Positions 46,350-58,367 of a stretch of DNA of 64,000 nucleotides are shown in pieces. Source of the DNA: Episyrphus balteatus (Eukaryota > Arthropoda > Insecta > Diptera > Syrphidae); NCBI RefSeq assembly GCF_945859705.1, contig NC_079138.1:7440001-7504000 (forward strand), written 5' to 3'. A program made the position numbers and the translations under genes. Position 1 is the first letter of the stretch; each line of letters opens with the position of its first letter. Below the pieces are notes generated by a model. It was not told the origin of the DNA. It did not search any database and worked only from the letters and a program-made list of their open reading frames with translations.

Positions 46350-48849
46350 GACTAACTAAAAAGATGTAAATACACCTCATTCTATTGATATAATGTACCT
46401 ATACTACGTGTATATCGAAGTAAAAAGCAATATTGCCGTATATGATGTCAATTTTGAAGGCGTTACCGGCTTTTAGTTTATATCTAAATAAAATCACAAA
46501 AAAAAAAAAACAAAAAAAAAATAAATCAAATATATTTATAAAAATTCTAAAAAAATATCGCCATTGTAATAAATTTCAATTCTTCCATAAAAAAAGCATC
46601 GTATTGAACCTTGGATCTTGGGGACAGTTTTATTTTATAAAATTCTAATATCTACTTTCATTTCTACGTTTTATTTTTTAGTATAGCCTTCACTCCAACA
46701 GCTGTCTCTTTTTGTTTGTCTTTCTCTCTCAAACGTCAAACTCTCAAATGTATTGCAAATGTCAATTGTATTAATTGATAGTTGATAAATATTTAAATTT
46801 GGTGTTTTATAACCTATTTTATGGGAAAACTAGTCAACTTTTTAATAATATACATATAATTTTTTTTTCAATTAAATTTCTGCTAATAACAGTTGGCATC
46901 ATTCTCTGTTTTCAAAACGTTTTAATAATAATTAAGTAATAAATATGGAAATTTAATTTGTATCAACTATCAAATGAGAGTTAAAAAATAATACAAATTA
47001 CGTTTATTTTTAATACGTGTCGGTTGAAATTGGTGGGTAAGTAGCGAAAATAACGTTCATGACATTGTCTTTTGATGATATTGCAGTTTCGGCATTAGGC
47101 AAGATACATTTCAATAAGGTTCTAATCATTATATTTTAACCTTTTTTCATCTTTTCCATCATCTCCTGATACCATTTTTTTTTTTTTTATTTTAATTTTT
47201 GTTACAAGACAAGTACGAAAAATGGATCGTTTATTTAGCGAAAATCTAGTTTATTATATTCTTTTTTAACAACTATATTTGTCTTGTGATACACACTCTC
47301 TTCTCTGTATTTAATGAGCAAACAAGTTGTAGCATAGCTTCTCTATATCTGATGTTTATTAAACAAAAAAAAATTAAATAAAAGAACAATCAAATAAATA
47401 ATAAAACAATAACAACAAAAACAAAAGCGCAAGTAAAGTGTAATTTTTAAGATATATCAATACCGAATATCTCAAAGAATATAAAAAATCATAACGAAAC
47501 TTTACGAACTCTAAAAAAAAAAACAAAACAAACAAATATAAAAACAAAAAAATGATGAGAAAAAAAAACCGTCCAACTGGTCAAAAAGCTTAAGAAGGAA
47601 AAATTTAAGTAAAATAATAAAATAAATAAAAAGAAATCAACTCGTATTTCCTTTTTGTTGTTCTTAAAAAAAATATCACAAGATTTTGTACACAAACCAG
47701 ATTTAATACTTCATATTCAAAAAAAAAAAAAAAATCTAAAACAGTATTGTCAGGGGCGAAATAATATGGCTTACATCTATTTTCTGTCGGCCCTTCACAG
47801 AGAGCATTCGAATATGATTTTGTATTTTTATATAAGGAAAGTTATATATGATACTAATTTAATATACAATATTTTTGATTGATCTTTGTTACATATTCTA
47901 ATTTAACATTAATTTTTTTTTTTCATTGCAAATTAACCGTGAGAAAAAATGATACCTATAATTTCACTAAAAAAATTCTAAATCCTATAAATAGCGTCAA
48001 CTCAATTGCATATAAGATTTATAGAAATGGGTATATTGATTACACGTAAATACAAAAATTAAAGAGCCCAAAAATGTCATTTTGTTGATGAGATGGCGAA
48101 ATTTATGAAGATCTGCTTTTTTCACTAGTAAGTATATATTTATTTGGTTTTGTTTTAAAGCAGAATATTTAATAGCACAGTTTAAAAAAATAATTTCAGG
48201 TTATTAAAGTTCATTTTTTTGCGTTTTCGGTCTCACCATAGAGTGATGAAATGCGCCCTTGCATTGCAATGTGGGGGTAGGTATAGGTAAGGTACTGGTG
48301 CGCTTGCTCGACCGTTGAATTTTTATTGAAGCCATACGGAGAAAAAAAGGTCACCTTAAAATAAGATGATGATGTCCACCTCAAATCCCTCCCTTATAAA
48401 ACAATACGATTTCGGCTAAAATAAGTGGAATCCGCTTAAATTCTGTTAAAATTTAATTTTATTTTAATATGAATTTTCAATCTAAAAACCGACTAAAAAT
48501 AATAATTTTAAAATTATCGTCAGACTTCAGCTTTGTTTGCAGTTTATTAAAGATCAGCGGCGGCGTCGCGTGAGATATTTAGATAGGTGTGCAATTCTTG
48601 AATATTATAGACCTATACATATCGATACCTTCTCGTGAGAATGTATAAAGCAATTTTTTTTTTCGAAAATGACTTTTTGATTTCTTAATATACTACGAGT
48701 TAATCACCACGTTTTGTTCCCATTTTGGTTGAAAAAAACAACAACAAATGCCTTTATTGTGCCTACGGAAAACAAAACTACATTCCACACTCTCGTGCAT
48801 TTATTTTGTTCGCACGAGATTCGGTCTTATACATTAGGGCTAGGGGTTA
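46350..48849. other. Intergenic DNA, nothing firm
   Basis: TTGATAGTTGATAAA at about 46776 and ATCAACTATCAAA at about 46962 form a loose inverted pair related to the 49285-49470 element. A hairpin CTCGTGC...GCACGAG is at about 48792-48819. No coding signal. Confidence 0.45.
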
Positions 48850-49284
48850 TTAACGTTAACGCGGAAAACCCATAGAAACAGTAGAAACCGTAGAATTTTC
48901 TATAGGTAGAAATGAGCTGTCAAAATTTGTATGGGAAAAATATTCTGCAAATCATAGAATTTTATCTCACAAATTTGAAGCAGAAACCGTAGATAAACTT
49001 TGTGGAGTTCAATCAACTATCGGATAGGCTTTCTAGGATACCCGTATCTGGAATATCTTTTTGAACGCTACAAATGTCTTATTTTTCAGATAACCACAAT
49101 GTATGTTAATATTGAAAAGAGAATATTATTTTATTTGAGCAAATTACATTTTTTTTTATTGTATTTGTATAGTATTTGAAAAATTAGCTTGACTTTATTT
49201 TTTTAATTGAACAAATTTTATAAGTTCAATTTGACGTTTAACAAACAGCTGTTTGTTTTCCACGTTTACGCAAATATTTCTTGT
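48850..49284. mobile_element. MITE copy 2, inverted relative to 10619-11134, truncated
   Basis: Shares long stretches with the complement of the intron-1 copy: AACGCGGAAAACCC, GAGCTGTCAAAATTTGTATG, TATCTCACAAATTTGAAGCA, AACAAACAGCTGTTTGTTTT. It lacks the clean CACGTGAATACCC-type ends. Homology stops near 49275, where another small element begins. Confidence 0.8.
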
Positions 49285-49470
49285 GGTTGTCAACTATCGA
49301 TTGATAAATTCTTAAATTTTGCTCCCAACAATTTCAATTAATTATGGAATTGACGAACTACTTATTTATTTATCAATTTTTTATTAATGAGCATAGCCTT
49401 TATTAATTCAGATAAAGAAATTTTGAATTTAAATTTTATCAACTATCAATAAAATTTATAGTTGACAACC
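49285..49470. mobile_element. 186-bp MITE with GGTTGTCAACTAT ends
   Basis: GGTTGTCAACTAT at 49285-49297 and ATAGTTGACAACC at 49458-49470 are exact inverted repeats, with inner pairing of AATTCTTAAATTT-type sequence. It directly adjoins the decayed end of the 48850 MITE copy. Related ATCAACTATCAA motifs occur at about 46962, 60559 and 60780. Confidence 0.65.
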
Positions 49471-50465
49471 GTAATAGGGGGTTACATCTTACATCTCAAC
49501 CAACTGAACCAAGTTGGAACTTTATGGACTAGCAAAAATGTTAGTTAAATCTATTATATAGTGGGTGTGATAAGGTCACCCGAGGCAGGTTTTGTTGTAT
49601 AATTGGACCCGGTAGGTGGCGCTGTTGTCGAGTTTTAGGAAAATTGCATATTTTCAACGAACGACTTAACAGATTTTTGTGAAATTTTGTGTGTGTGATA
49701 GCTCTCTCTTTTATAGTTAAATTCCATATTTGAAGTCCGAATGACTGTGGGTATAGATTTTTATGAAACTTTGTGAGTGATAAGGTTTTTTTCTGGAAGC
49801 CAAACCTGGGACAGACACAAAATTCATTGGATCGTTTTGAAAATACTGATTTTTCAAAAAAATTTCAATTTTTTTTAAATGAGTTTTCATAATTTTTCCT
49901 TATTTTGATATCAAGAACGATTTTTTGGGAGCGTTTTTGTTGAAATCATTTAAGTCCTTTACGAAATCAGAAATCAAGAAAATGGTTTTATAATAATGTC
50001 TGTTAATAACTTCTAAAAAAATATTTTTTAATCAAAATCGGGAGAGCTGCTTTTTAACATTTTAATTTTATGTTAAATGATTTTGAAGTTTTATGATCTT
50101 TAACACAACTTTTAACATGTCCTTGAAAGTCTTGAAACTATTCTGGGTTATCTACTCTTCCATATGTTGTTCTTTATTCAAATACATTTTTCCTGGTGTA
50201 GCAACCAGACCAACAGAAGCTGTAACTAAATAATTGAACATTTAAAAAAAAACTATAGCCTAGTCTAGAGGCGAAACGAAAATTTTTATACAAAACCAGC
50301 ACAACGAAAACATAAACAAAAATTTTGCTTTTCGTTGCACAATACGCAGCTTAGGCAACGAAATTCTTGCTAGAATAGAATATATTTAGATTTTTCAATC
50401 GTTTGTCACCGCAGAGCTTTAGTTTCATCAGCTGATTTCTATTTTGACATTTTTTTCTTTATTTA
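49471..50465. other. Intergenic DNA, nothing recognised
   Basis: No supported feature. Confidence 0.5.
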
Positions 50466-50841
50466 TGTCGTTTTCTATTGACTTTTGAGATTTGTGTGTA
50501 AAATTCCCAGATTTTCCACTGCAAATAGAATATGAAATCTAGTTTTGTAATTGTGTGCGAAATATGTGCGTATAAAAAAAATAAAACAACAACAAATGTT
50601 CAGACAAATGTCAAACAGAGGAGTGTGTGTGAAAGTGCGTGTGTTTGTATGCGTGAATCTTGATAAAAATCCAAAATCAGATTCTTGAATCTCAGATTCA
50701 TTTTTTTGTCATTTTTTTGAATCTCAAGACGCAAATAGATCATGAAATCTGAGATTTGTCCACTATTTTCCCTCTTCACCCCCCCTTTCAGCTGTCAAAT
50801 TCACAAATCTCATTCTGAGATTCGTCAATAGAAAACGACAT
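50466..50841. repeat. Inverted repeat
   Basis: ATGTCGTTTTCTATTGAC with AGATTTGTG at 50466-50497 is inverted at 50802-50841. CATCAGCTGATTT (about 50428) and AACAGCTGATTTG (about 50957) may extend it. The middle repeats GAATCTCAGATTCA-like motifs at about 50686-50750. Confidence 0.6.
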
Positions 50842-51331
50842 TAGTTTCTTATTTCATGAATTTCGTGCAAAATCTCATATTTACCATAAAAATTTTGTAT
50901 CCACAAATGACAAATCACTTTTCGCACTCTTAACAATTTGTTTTTCTTAAATGACAACAGCTGATTTGATTTTGATAACTCTAGGTCCGTTCCACACTCA
51001 GTTTGCAACTGCCGAATTTAGTAATTTTTGGTTATTTTTGGTCAGAGTCTGTTCCCAACTTCAAAAATTGTGTAGAAGAGAGCGCTCACGAGAGAGTAAA
51101 AAATTTCCCCACCCTGACAAATTTAGCCCAGAGAATTTCTTCCGGCAGAAATATGAGTTCTGTCAAATGAAAAGTTGACGTATGTCAAACAAATAAATTG
51201 AGAAGAAAACAAATCAAATTGTAGTGATTTTTTTAAATTGAATCGCGTTTACGTGTGTTTGCATTAAAAAAGTGTTAATGTTTATCGTATAAATCAAAAA
51301 ATATGAAATTGTGTTGTATAATGGTGTTCAA

Positions 51332-51450
51332 CTTGTTCCAGACTTTTTGGCAGTCTTTCGTAGTTTTATTTACTTCTGAGAGAATTCTCTCCCAACTCTC
51401 ATTAATTTGACAGACTGCCGAATTTAGTGCACAAAAAGTCTGGAACAAAC
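51332..51450. repeat. Hairpin-forming inverted repeat
   Basis: GTTCCAGACTTTTTGGCAGTC (without its last base, 51335-51354) pairs with GACTGCCGAATTTAG...CAAAAAGTCTGGAAC up to about 51445. A nearby GCCGAATTTAGT also occurs at about 51012. No reading frame of note. Confidence 0.6.
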
Positions 51451-51798
51451 CTTCTGAATTCCGCGCTCTGACAAAGTACCCAGAGTTGTTCAGGTTGCGT
51501 TCAGAGCGAACATAGAACACAGAGGAAATAACTCTGGGTGAAAAAGGAGCTACAAAAAACGCTTGACAATGAATTCGGAGCGACCCAGAGTGCCCTAGAG
51601 CTCACAACGATCAAACTTACTATTTTTAAAGTGGATTAAAAATGAGCGTTAAAAGTGGAAGCTACATACCGCATATAAATATATCGGGACTCGGGAGTTA
51701 AAACGAAAGTCAAAAAAATAAAAAAAATTGTTGTTGTAAAGTCGGTTTACGGACGATAATTTTACGTGATAATGTCATAAGAAAACAGGTGTGAAAAC

Positions 51799-51900
51799 AA
51801 AAAAAAAAAAAAAAAAAAAAAAAAATCGTCCATGGGATTCGAACTCCAGATTTTTGGAGCAAAAGACAAATCATTCAACAGTTTCACAATGGAACGGGAG
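51799..51900 (-). mobile_element. tRNA-like box B with poly-A/T tract, SINE-like remnant
   Basis: A run of 27 A at 51799-51825 is followed by the complement of GGAGTTCGAATCCC (about 51836-51850), an excellent box B. Box A is weak. It could be a SINE end read on the minus strand or a fragment of a tRNA pseudogene. Confidence 0.4.
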
Positions 51901-52202
51901 AATGAGTTATATTTTTCTATTATGCAGGCGGGGTTCATCGATTTAAGCACTTTTAGCAAAAAAATTAAGAAGTAAAACCAGATCTAGTTTTTGTATATTT
52001 GTAAATAATATAACATTTATTTGATAAATAAATTCTGATACAAATTTATAATAGCTGTCTAACAAATGATTTGCTTTGTTTAATATTTTAAACAGTTGTA
52101 TGTATGTATGTTCTCCACATATCAAGTTTTGACCCGATTTCTTTTGTTTTGGAAAAGGTTAACACATTACAAAACCAAAAATTGGAAATAAATAATAGAA
52201 AA

Positions 52203-52231
52203 GGCGGAACGAAGTCCGCCGGGTCAGCTAG
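52203..52231 (+). mobile_element. Helitron-type 3' end
   Basis: Hairpin GGCGGA-ACGAAG-TCCGCC (52203-52220), then GGGTCAG, then CTAG at 52228-52231 followed by T. A short GC hairpin about 7-10 bases before CTRR, with T after it, is the hallmark of a Helitron end. I could not place the 5' TC end, so the element's length is unknown. No Rep/helicase gene is nearby. Confidence 0.7.
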
Positions 52232-54980
52232 TAATGAATAAAATTCTTGCTTTATAGTTGGAAGTACTGTTAAAATTCGAAAATTTAACAAAAAATAAAA
52301 TGTAAAAACTACTGGACTTCAACATTTTTTTCAGCATGAGCAAAAAAAAAAAAACATAAATTAGCCAAAATCTAAGCTTGGGTTTAGAGTGTCGGTTGCA
52401 AGCAAGACTTGATTGAGGCTCTTAACGTCGAGTTCAATTTATTTTGCAGGTGAGAAATCGAGGTCATTTATAAATTCTATTCTCGCAAAACTTAATTATT
52501 TTATTTTCTAAATTATTACTCAACTTGTGATGTGATTTGCAAAAATAGAATAATAGACTTAGTCAACTCTTGATATACAATATGGAAGAAAGAAAAAACA
52601 AAAAGTACAATTCCACATCTGTGGTAATTCTGGTTATTTTTGACAAATTTTTTTTTAATGAAACCCGGCGATCCTGGTGATAGCATAAAAGTCTTAAAGA
52701 ATAGATAGTGGGTCGGTACAACTTTATATTATCTTCTTAAGATTTTGAAATGAATGTTGTGCACACTCTGTGACGTTATAAATATGAAAAAGGAAAAAAA
52801 ATCGCATTAAATTAAAGATAACAAAGCAAAAATTCCATTATTTAAATGACACTGTAGGTGTTGGAGAAAAAGTGTACTTTTTTAAGATAGTTTTTAATAA
52901 ATTATAAGAAAGGTAATAGCAAAAAACTTTTTTTTTGTGTTTTATTAGTCACAGCTAATCATAAGACAACTCATCATGAACGACAGCTCATCAAACTATA
53001 TATAATTCAACACAAGTAACATTTTATCAAGCGAAACAATACCAAACCAAAAAGTGTCTCTTTCCAAAAGAAGAAATTGTTCTTATTATTTTCTGTCGAT
53101 GTTGGTCCTAATTAAATGTACCTAGGTACCTTATTAGATTTTTTTTATGAAATAAAAATGTTGCAAAATGGCGTGTAATTACAATGACTCTCTGTACGCG
53201 CCTTCTACAAAAACATAGCTCGGGATCGACCCAGTCCATCATGAATATTTCCACTTGAAATTTGGAACTTATCTATGAAACGTTGTTTCTCACAGAAATG
53301 TGGAAAAGTTTTCAAATATTTTTTTCGAAAAAAAAAATATTTCTTATTTTTTAAATATTTTAACGAAAACGTTCACTATTGATTTTGAAATACATGAGAT
53401 TGACTAATCGAGAAACATAGAGTGTAGTTCATAAACAAGTAAAAAAAAAATGCATTATTACAAGAATATTGAAATAAAAACCAAAACAGAAAAATATAGA
53501 GATATAAAAGCCTCTTTTAGAATTGGCAAACATATACTCAAGAGAAAAGACTAGATAGAAATGCCTAGAAATACCTGCTACAAAACCAGTTAAGACTTGG
53601 GTTTTTGTGTATACACAAAGACAAATCTGAGTATAATTTACAGTATGTCTTTAATATGCCAACAGCAGCAAGTGCTAAGTCAAACATAATTATAAGAAGC
53701 AACACAGAAAAGAATGTCGTCTTCTTTTTGCAGCAACCACGGATGCGATAGAAATGTTAGTTGGGTAAGCTTCTTCGACTTATTTAACTTGTATCATTTT
53801 ATTGTGGTTGTACAAGAAAACAGTGGGACTGCGTGATTTCAAAGTTCGTTAAAGTTTTAAAATTTCTAACATTGGTATTTCATTGGAATTTACATTTTCT
53901 CTTGTAGTTAACAAAAATGTTGCAGATTAATACAAATTTCTTAGTTCCTCATGAACTGAGCCTTAACAGATCGAAAAGCGCAACAGGCTTCGTATATGAA
54001 GAGTAACGTTTTCAAATTTATTTTAAATTAAATGACGAATTCGTTTCAACGATAACCAAAGAACATACTCTAATAAGACTCAATAGACAATAAGTTATAA
54101 TAATAAGTTATTCTTTTATCATAACTTTTTCCATTAAATCTTTCAGTTGTAAATTCTTTACCATTAGGCAAAGAGGACTTAAGTCACAGAATTTAATGTT
54201 TGGAATTTTTATTTGAGTAGGTAAACATAAGTTCTTTATTGTGTCATCAAAAACATAAATCTCAGAAAACTACTTCATACAGAAATAAGGGGGCAAAGAA
54301 TTTATGTATTGATTTAAGGCTAGTTTATCAAACTCGATTCATTCTTGGTTCAAGTCCTTAACTCACTGATTTGGGCGGATTTAATATCAAAATTGAACAA
54401 AGATTTATATACACGCACATAGATAAAGGAAAAATTAAGCTTACTTTATCAAAATTATATCCGCATCTGGCATCTGGATCTAACTTGTATTCTTGAAACA
54501 CGGCTAATGTGAAACTTGAACCAGAGTTTAAAGTCAGTTATTGCATCGATTCCCGAAGATATAAATTAGTCGTGAGGATTAAGAATGAACCAGAGTTTAA
54601 ACTCAATTGAGGCATAACTCAAATTTTCAAAACAAAATCAAACGGAGGACACAGAAAAATCTTGTATAGGTATATCAATCAGGGTTAAAATTATAGCCGA
54701 AAACTTTTGTAACTCTAATGGGATCAATTTTAGCTTCGCAGCGAAAATTGCCTAAACTACTTTCGGAATAAAAAAAATATGATACAGCCAACACTCCAAG
54801 CTAAAAACAAATGAAAAACAAAGGCGCAAAATTTTAAATAATTTAGTAAAATGCTAAAGCAATTTCAGTAATTTACCAAGTTGAAAATCAGTCTTCTTTT
54901 TGATTTGGTAACTAATTAAAATTGGTTTAGTATTCTACTAAATCGTTTAAAATGTTTCGCCAATGAATCTAATATATTTT
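52232..54980. other. Intergenic DNA, nothing recognised
   Basis: AT-rich, no supported feature. Confidence 0.5.
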
Positions 54981-54984
54981 TTCA

Positions 54985-55378
54985 TAACTATTACAAACCA
55001 TTAAAAGAACCCTGAAAATATGATTTTCTTTAAATCCTATTATATAAAAAGTCAATTGCATGCAAGAATCAGAGTTGAACCATATACTAAATCCTTATCA
55101 CCAATTTATATTTTTAGGAATATACATAGGTTATAATTGAGGCACTTAGCCCCAAAACGGCCTAGTTGCAAAAATTTCGTTTCAGATAACGCTATTTGGG
55201 TATTTAAAATTTAAAATTTAATTAAGCTATTTGGGTTTAAGGAAAATCATATTTTCAGGGTTCTTTTAATGGTTTGTAGAATGCTAAATCAAAAAATAAA
55301 AATAAAAATTGGTAATAAGAATTTAGTATATGGTTCAACTCTGATTCTCGAGTGCAATTGACTTTTTAAAACATAATA
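54985..55378. repeat. Interlocked inverted repeats X-Y-X'-Y'
   Basis: X (CATTAAAAGAACCCTGAAAA, about 55000) is inverted at about 55253-55272. Y (AGAATCAGAGTTGAACCATA, about 55066) is inverted at about 55335-55354. The order is X, Y, X', Y', so the two hairpins would cross and cannot both form as simple nested stems. No reading frame. Confidence 0.75.
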
Positions 55379-55699
55379 CAACTTTTCGTATAACTGTCCT
55401 AATGCTATTCTTCATTTTCATTATCTTTTATTGCATTTTTTTTTGTTTTTTCGTCAACAGAAGATATAACATGAGTCCAATGTGCGGCTGCGCAAAAGTG
55501 ATAAAGAGAAGTGTGGACGGTTTGTTTCCATGGGTTTCCCTTTTCTGTGAATTCGAATTGAATTTTTAAAAGCTTGGTTTGGTCTCCCCCCTCTTTCATT
55601 CTTACACAGATTTAAACTATGTGGCTAGTTTGTTACTTCGTGGTTGTTGTGGCCGCTTTAATGAACACCACTCACTATTTGGCCTGCAGAGGTCTTAAC

Positions 55700-56165
55700 A
55701 ATATTTTCTCCAACTCAGTTGTTCGAAGTTAATCACTCAAAATGAACATTCGCATTTTACGTGAGGCAGAGTGTACATAGAGTAAAAGGTGTAAGCCCAC
55801 CGTGCCGTCGTTAAGTACAAATTTTCGTTTTCTGTTTTTATTTAATTTTTATATTTGTTGGAACGAATCGGTGTTTTTTACGACGTTTTTTTTAGTAAAA
55901 AAGAAAAATATTGGATTAAGAATTTTTTTTATAAATGCTGAAAGGATACATCTACAAATGTGTGAAATCTCTTAATCTTATAATTGATGTGTGATAAATT
56001 GTTTATGAAAATTAGAATGTCATAATACGGTAATATAAATATTTGACATAATCGTGCGGTCTTGACGAAAAAAAAAAACAAATTAGTTTAGTTTGAAAAA
56101 AAAAAAATAATAATTATAAATTAGAAAATTAGCAAGGAAAATAAAAAAAAAGTGCCAACATCACC
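55700..56165 (+). promoter_or_regulatory. Candidate 5' UTR/promoter of the 56166 gene
   Basis: ACTCAGTTG at about 55715 contains TCAGTT, an initiator match, and the following 450 bases have no strong competing signal. This is only a position consistent with the exon downstream. There is no transcript evidence. Confidence 0.2.
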
Positions 56166-56268
56166 ATGATATCAGGACATGTTGCAGGCCTAAGGATTAT
56201 GCAACACCATCAAATACTAGCTTTCATTGCCCTGCTTGTTCTTCCATTTGGGTTACCACAGCAAACAG
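56166..56268 (+). CDS. Probable first coding exon of an unidentified secreted or membrane protein
   Basis: ATG at 56166 in the context CATCACCATG opens 34 codons plus one base, starting MISGHVAGLRIMQHHQ. The hydrophobic core ILAFIALLVLPFGLP reads as a signal peptide. It ends ACAG|GTGAGT, a near-ideal splice donor. There is an alternative internal Met at residue 12. No second exon appears before the window ends, so the first intron would exceed 7.7 kb. I do not recognise the protein. A receptor or ligand is possible but unsupported. Confidence 0.65.
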
Positions 56269-58241
56269 GTGAGTCTTGATTTCGTTTCAAAGAAGAAACA
56301 AAGTAAACAATTTTTTTTTTTAAATATTGTTTTTTTAAGAGTTTTTACAATATGTCTCTAGAGTATTTGTGGGTCCTGGTTATTTGTTTTGAAAATTTTT
56401 CCAAAATCTTTTTTAATTTTTAACAACAAGCTTTTTCTGGTATATTATAATTATATCATATTGCATTTTTAAGAACTTTCTCCTTGATACTATTATTTTT
56501 TTCTGAAGATAAATTTCAAAAAAGCATCTTGAATGAAAAATCTAAATTATTTTTACGAGGTTAATTTAATGAAAACGAATAAAATACACAGGAAGACCAT
56601 CAACATTTCAACAATATTTCAAACTTTGACGAAATTAATCATGAATCTCAGAATGGCATAAGATGTACCTTCATTATCTTGCGAAGTTGAATAAAGTTAT
56701 TATTAATGTAGGTATGTTTACAATTTTGTACTAAAATGTTGGCTATTAAACAAAAATCAGATAGTTAATTTTAACATCTGCGTTGTGTGTGATTTAAACA
56801 TGAGAACTAAACAAATAAAATTTTCTTGTAAAAGTTATATTAAATGATTATAAAAACGTTGTACAAAATATTAGAAACTAGGTTTGTTTTTATACATTAT
56901 GATTAAATAAGAATATTTTGATAAAATGTATTTGGTAGTTTAGTGACAGTTTCATACGATTTGCCCTTGTGTGATCATGATAATAGTCTTTGAAAAAAGC
57001 TTACCTAAATGCTTAATCATCAAATTTTGTGTGTAAATATTTCGATTGAACTCAAAATCCGTAAATATCTTTTCTTTAAGGACCATCTTTTAGAACCTAC
57101 TGAATTGGAAAAATAAATCGCTTTACTTAATCTCCTTATACTTTTACTCTTTCATCATATAATGTCAAGTTTTATTCTAATCACGGTCTGCATGTTGAAA
57201 GCCGGCAACAATGGTTATTGAATTTCTTGTTATATACCTTTCAATTCAACTAATCACTGACAAATTAGTCGTACGTATGTCAAGTCATCATTAAAATTTG
57301 ATCTGATGTGTTGATCCGGTTCATTATATGCAAGTAACAAGTGATAAAAGAACGCTGGAGAGAATTCGTCGTTCAAGTCCAAAATTAATGTAAAATGTTT
57401 TGTGTATTAAATTTTGGAATTCAACGACCATTTTGTTTTAGCGTTCTTTGATCACTATTTAAAGTTTTAATTTAAAAGAAAGTTATATAACATGAGTAAT
57501 TCCAATTACTCAAGACCAAAACTTCAAATGTTATATAGAGAAGTTTCAAATGAAATATTTTTCAATTGAAATCATAAAGAAATAGAATCTTTTTTTCAAA
57601 ACAAACGTGCAAATTTTCAGTCAGCATTCGTTTAAGCGATAAAGCACTCTAGTTAGAGTAGGCTAAGTCCTCGTCTAACTTTTTCTCATTTTTAAACAGT
57701 TTAAACAACTCTTCTAACGAACCCTTAAAAAAAAAAAAAACAAAATAAACAATTTGCAAAAAGTTCAAGTGATTTTTATTCCTTGTTTTTATCTATCAAG
57801 TATTACTGAAATAAAATAAAAATTAAAACTTAAAAAACAAAATAAACACTGGCCTTGGCTTCAAATAATGACCAATCGCATATTGGATAAATTGTGTGAA
57901 GTTGATCTGAAGCATAATTTTTATTGTTTTGTTGAATTATGTGTTCAAATATGAGAACAATTTATTTAAAAGAATATTTTTCACTTCATAAACCAATTTT
58001 CTTTACTTGTATTGTTTTTCATTGAGAAAAATAATCAAATAAAAGCATACTTTAAGAAGATAAACAAGCGTTTTGCTGCTTTTAAAGTTAGACGATCTAC
58101 TTTAAGTCGTTCGAAAATATCAAAGAGTAGACTCTCGTCTTAAATTTTATTTTTAAATTTTTAAATGTTTAAAAATTTGTGCCAAAGTTTTTATTATAAA
58201 AATATAATCTGAAACTAAAAGTATGGTAACAAGGTTGGTAG
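56269..58241. other. Probable first intron of the 56166 gene, nothing recognised
   Basis: AT-rich. CTCTAGTTAGAGTAGGCTAA near 57649 and AAGTTAGACGATCTAC near 58085 hint at old repeats. No exon seen. Confidence 0.45.
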
Positions 58242-58367
58242 GTACTTGTTTTTAAATCAATTTTTCTTTAGCCTTTTACTCAACTCTTAAAAAAAATAAA
58301 GGAAAAAAATAATTTCCTATACAAAATAGAGTCCCTGGAAATGATGAGGATCACAAAGAACGAACCT
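58242..58367 (-). repeat. Single inverted copy of the 130-bp tandem unit
   Basis: Reverse complement of the unit in the 59660-60118 array: GGTACTTGTTTTTAAATCAA, ATTTCCTATACAAAATAGAG, ATCACAAAGAACGAACCT. Confidence 0.8.
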
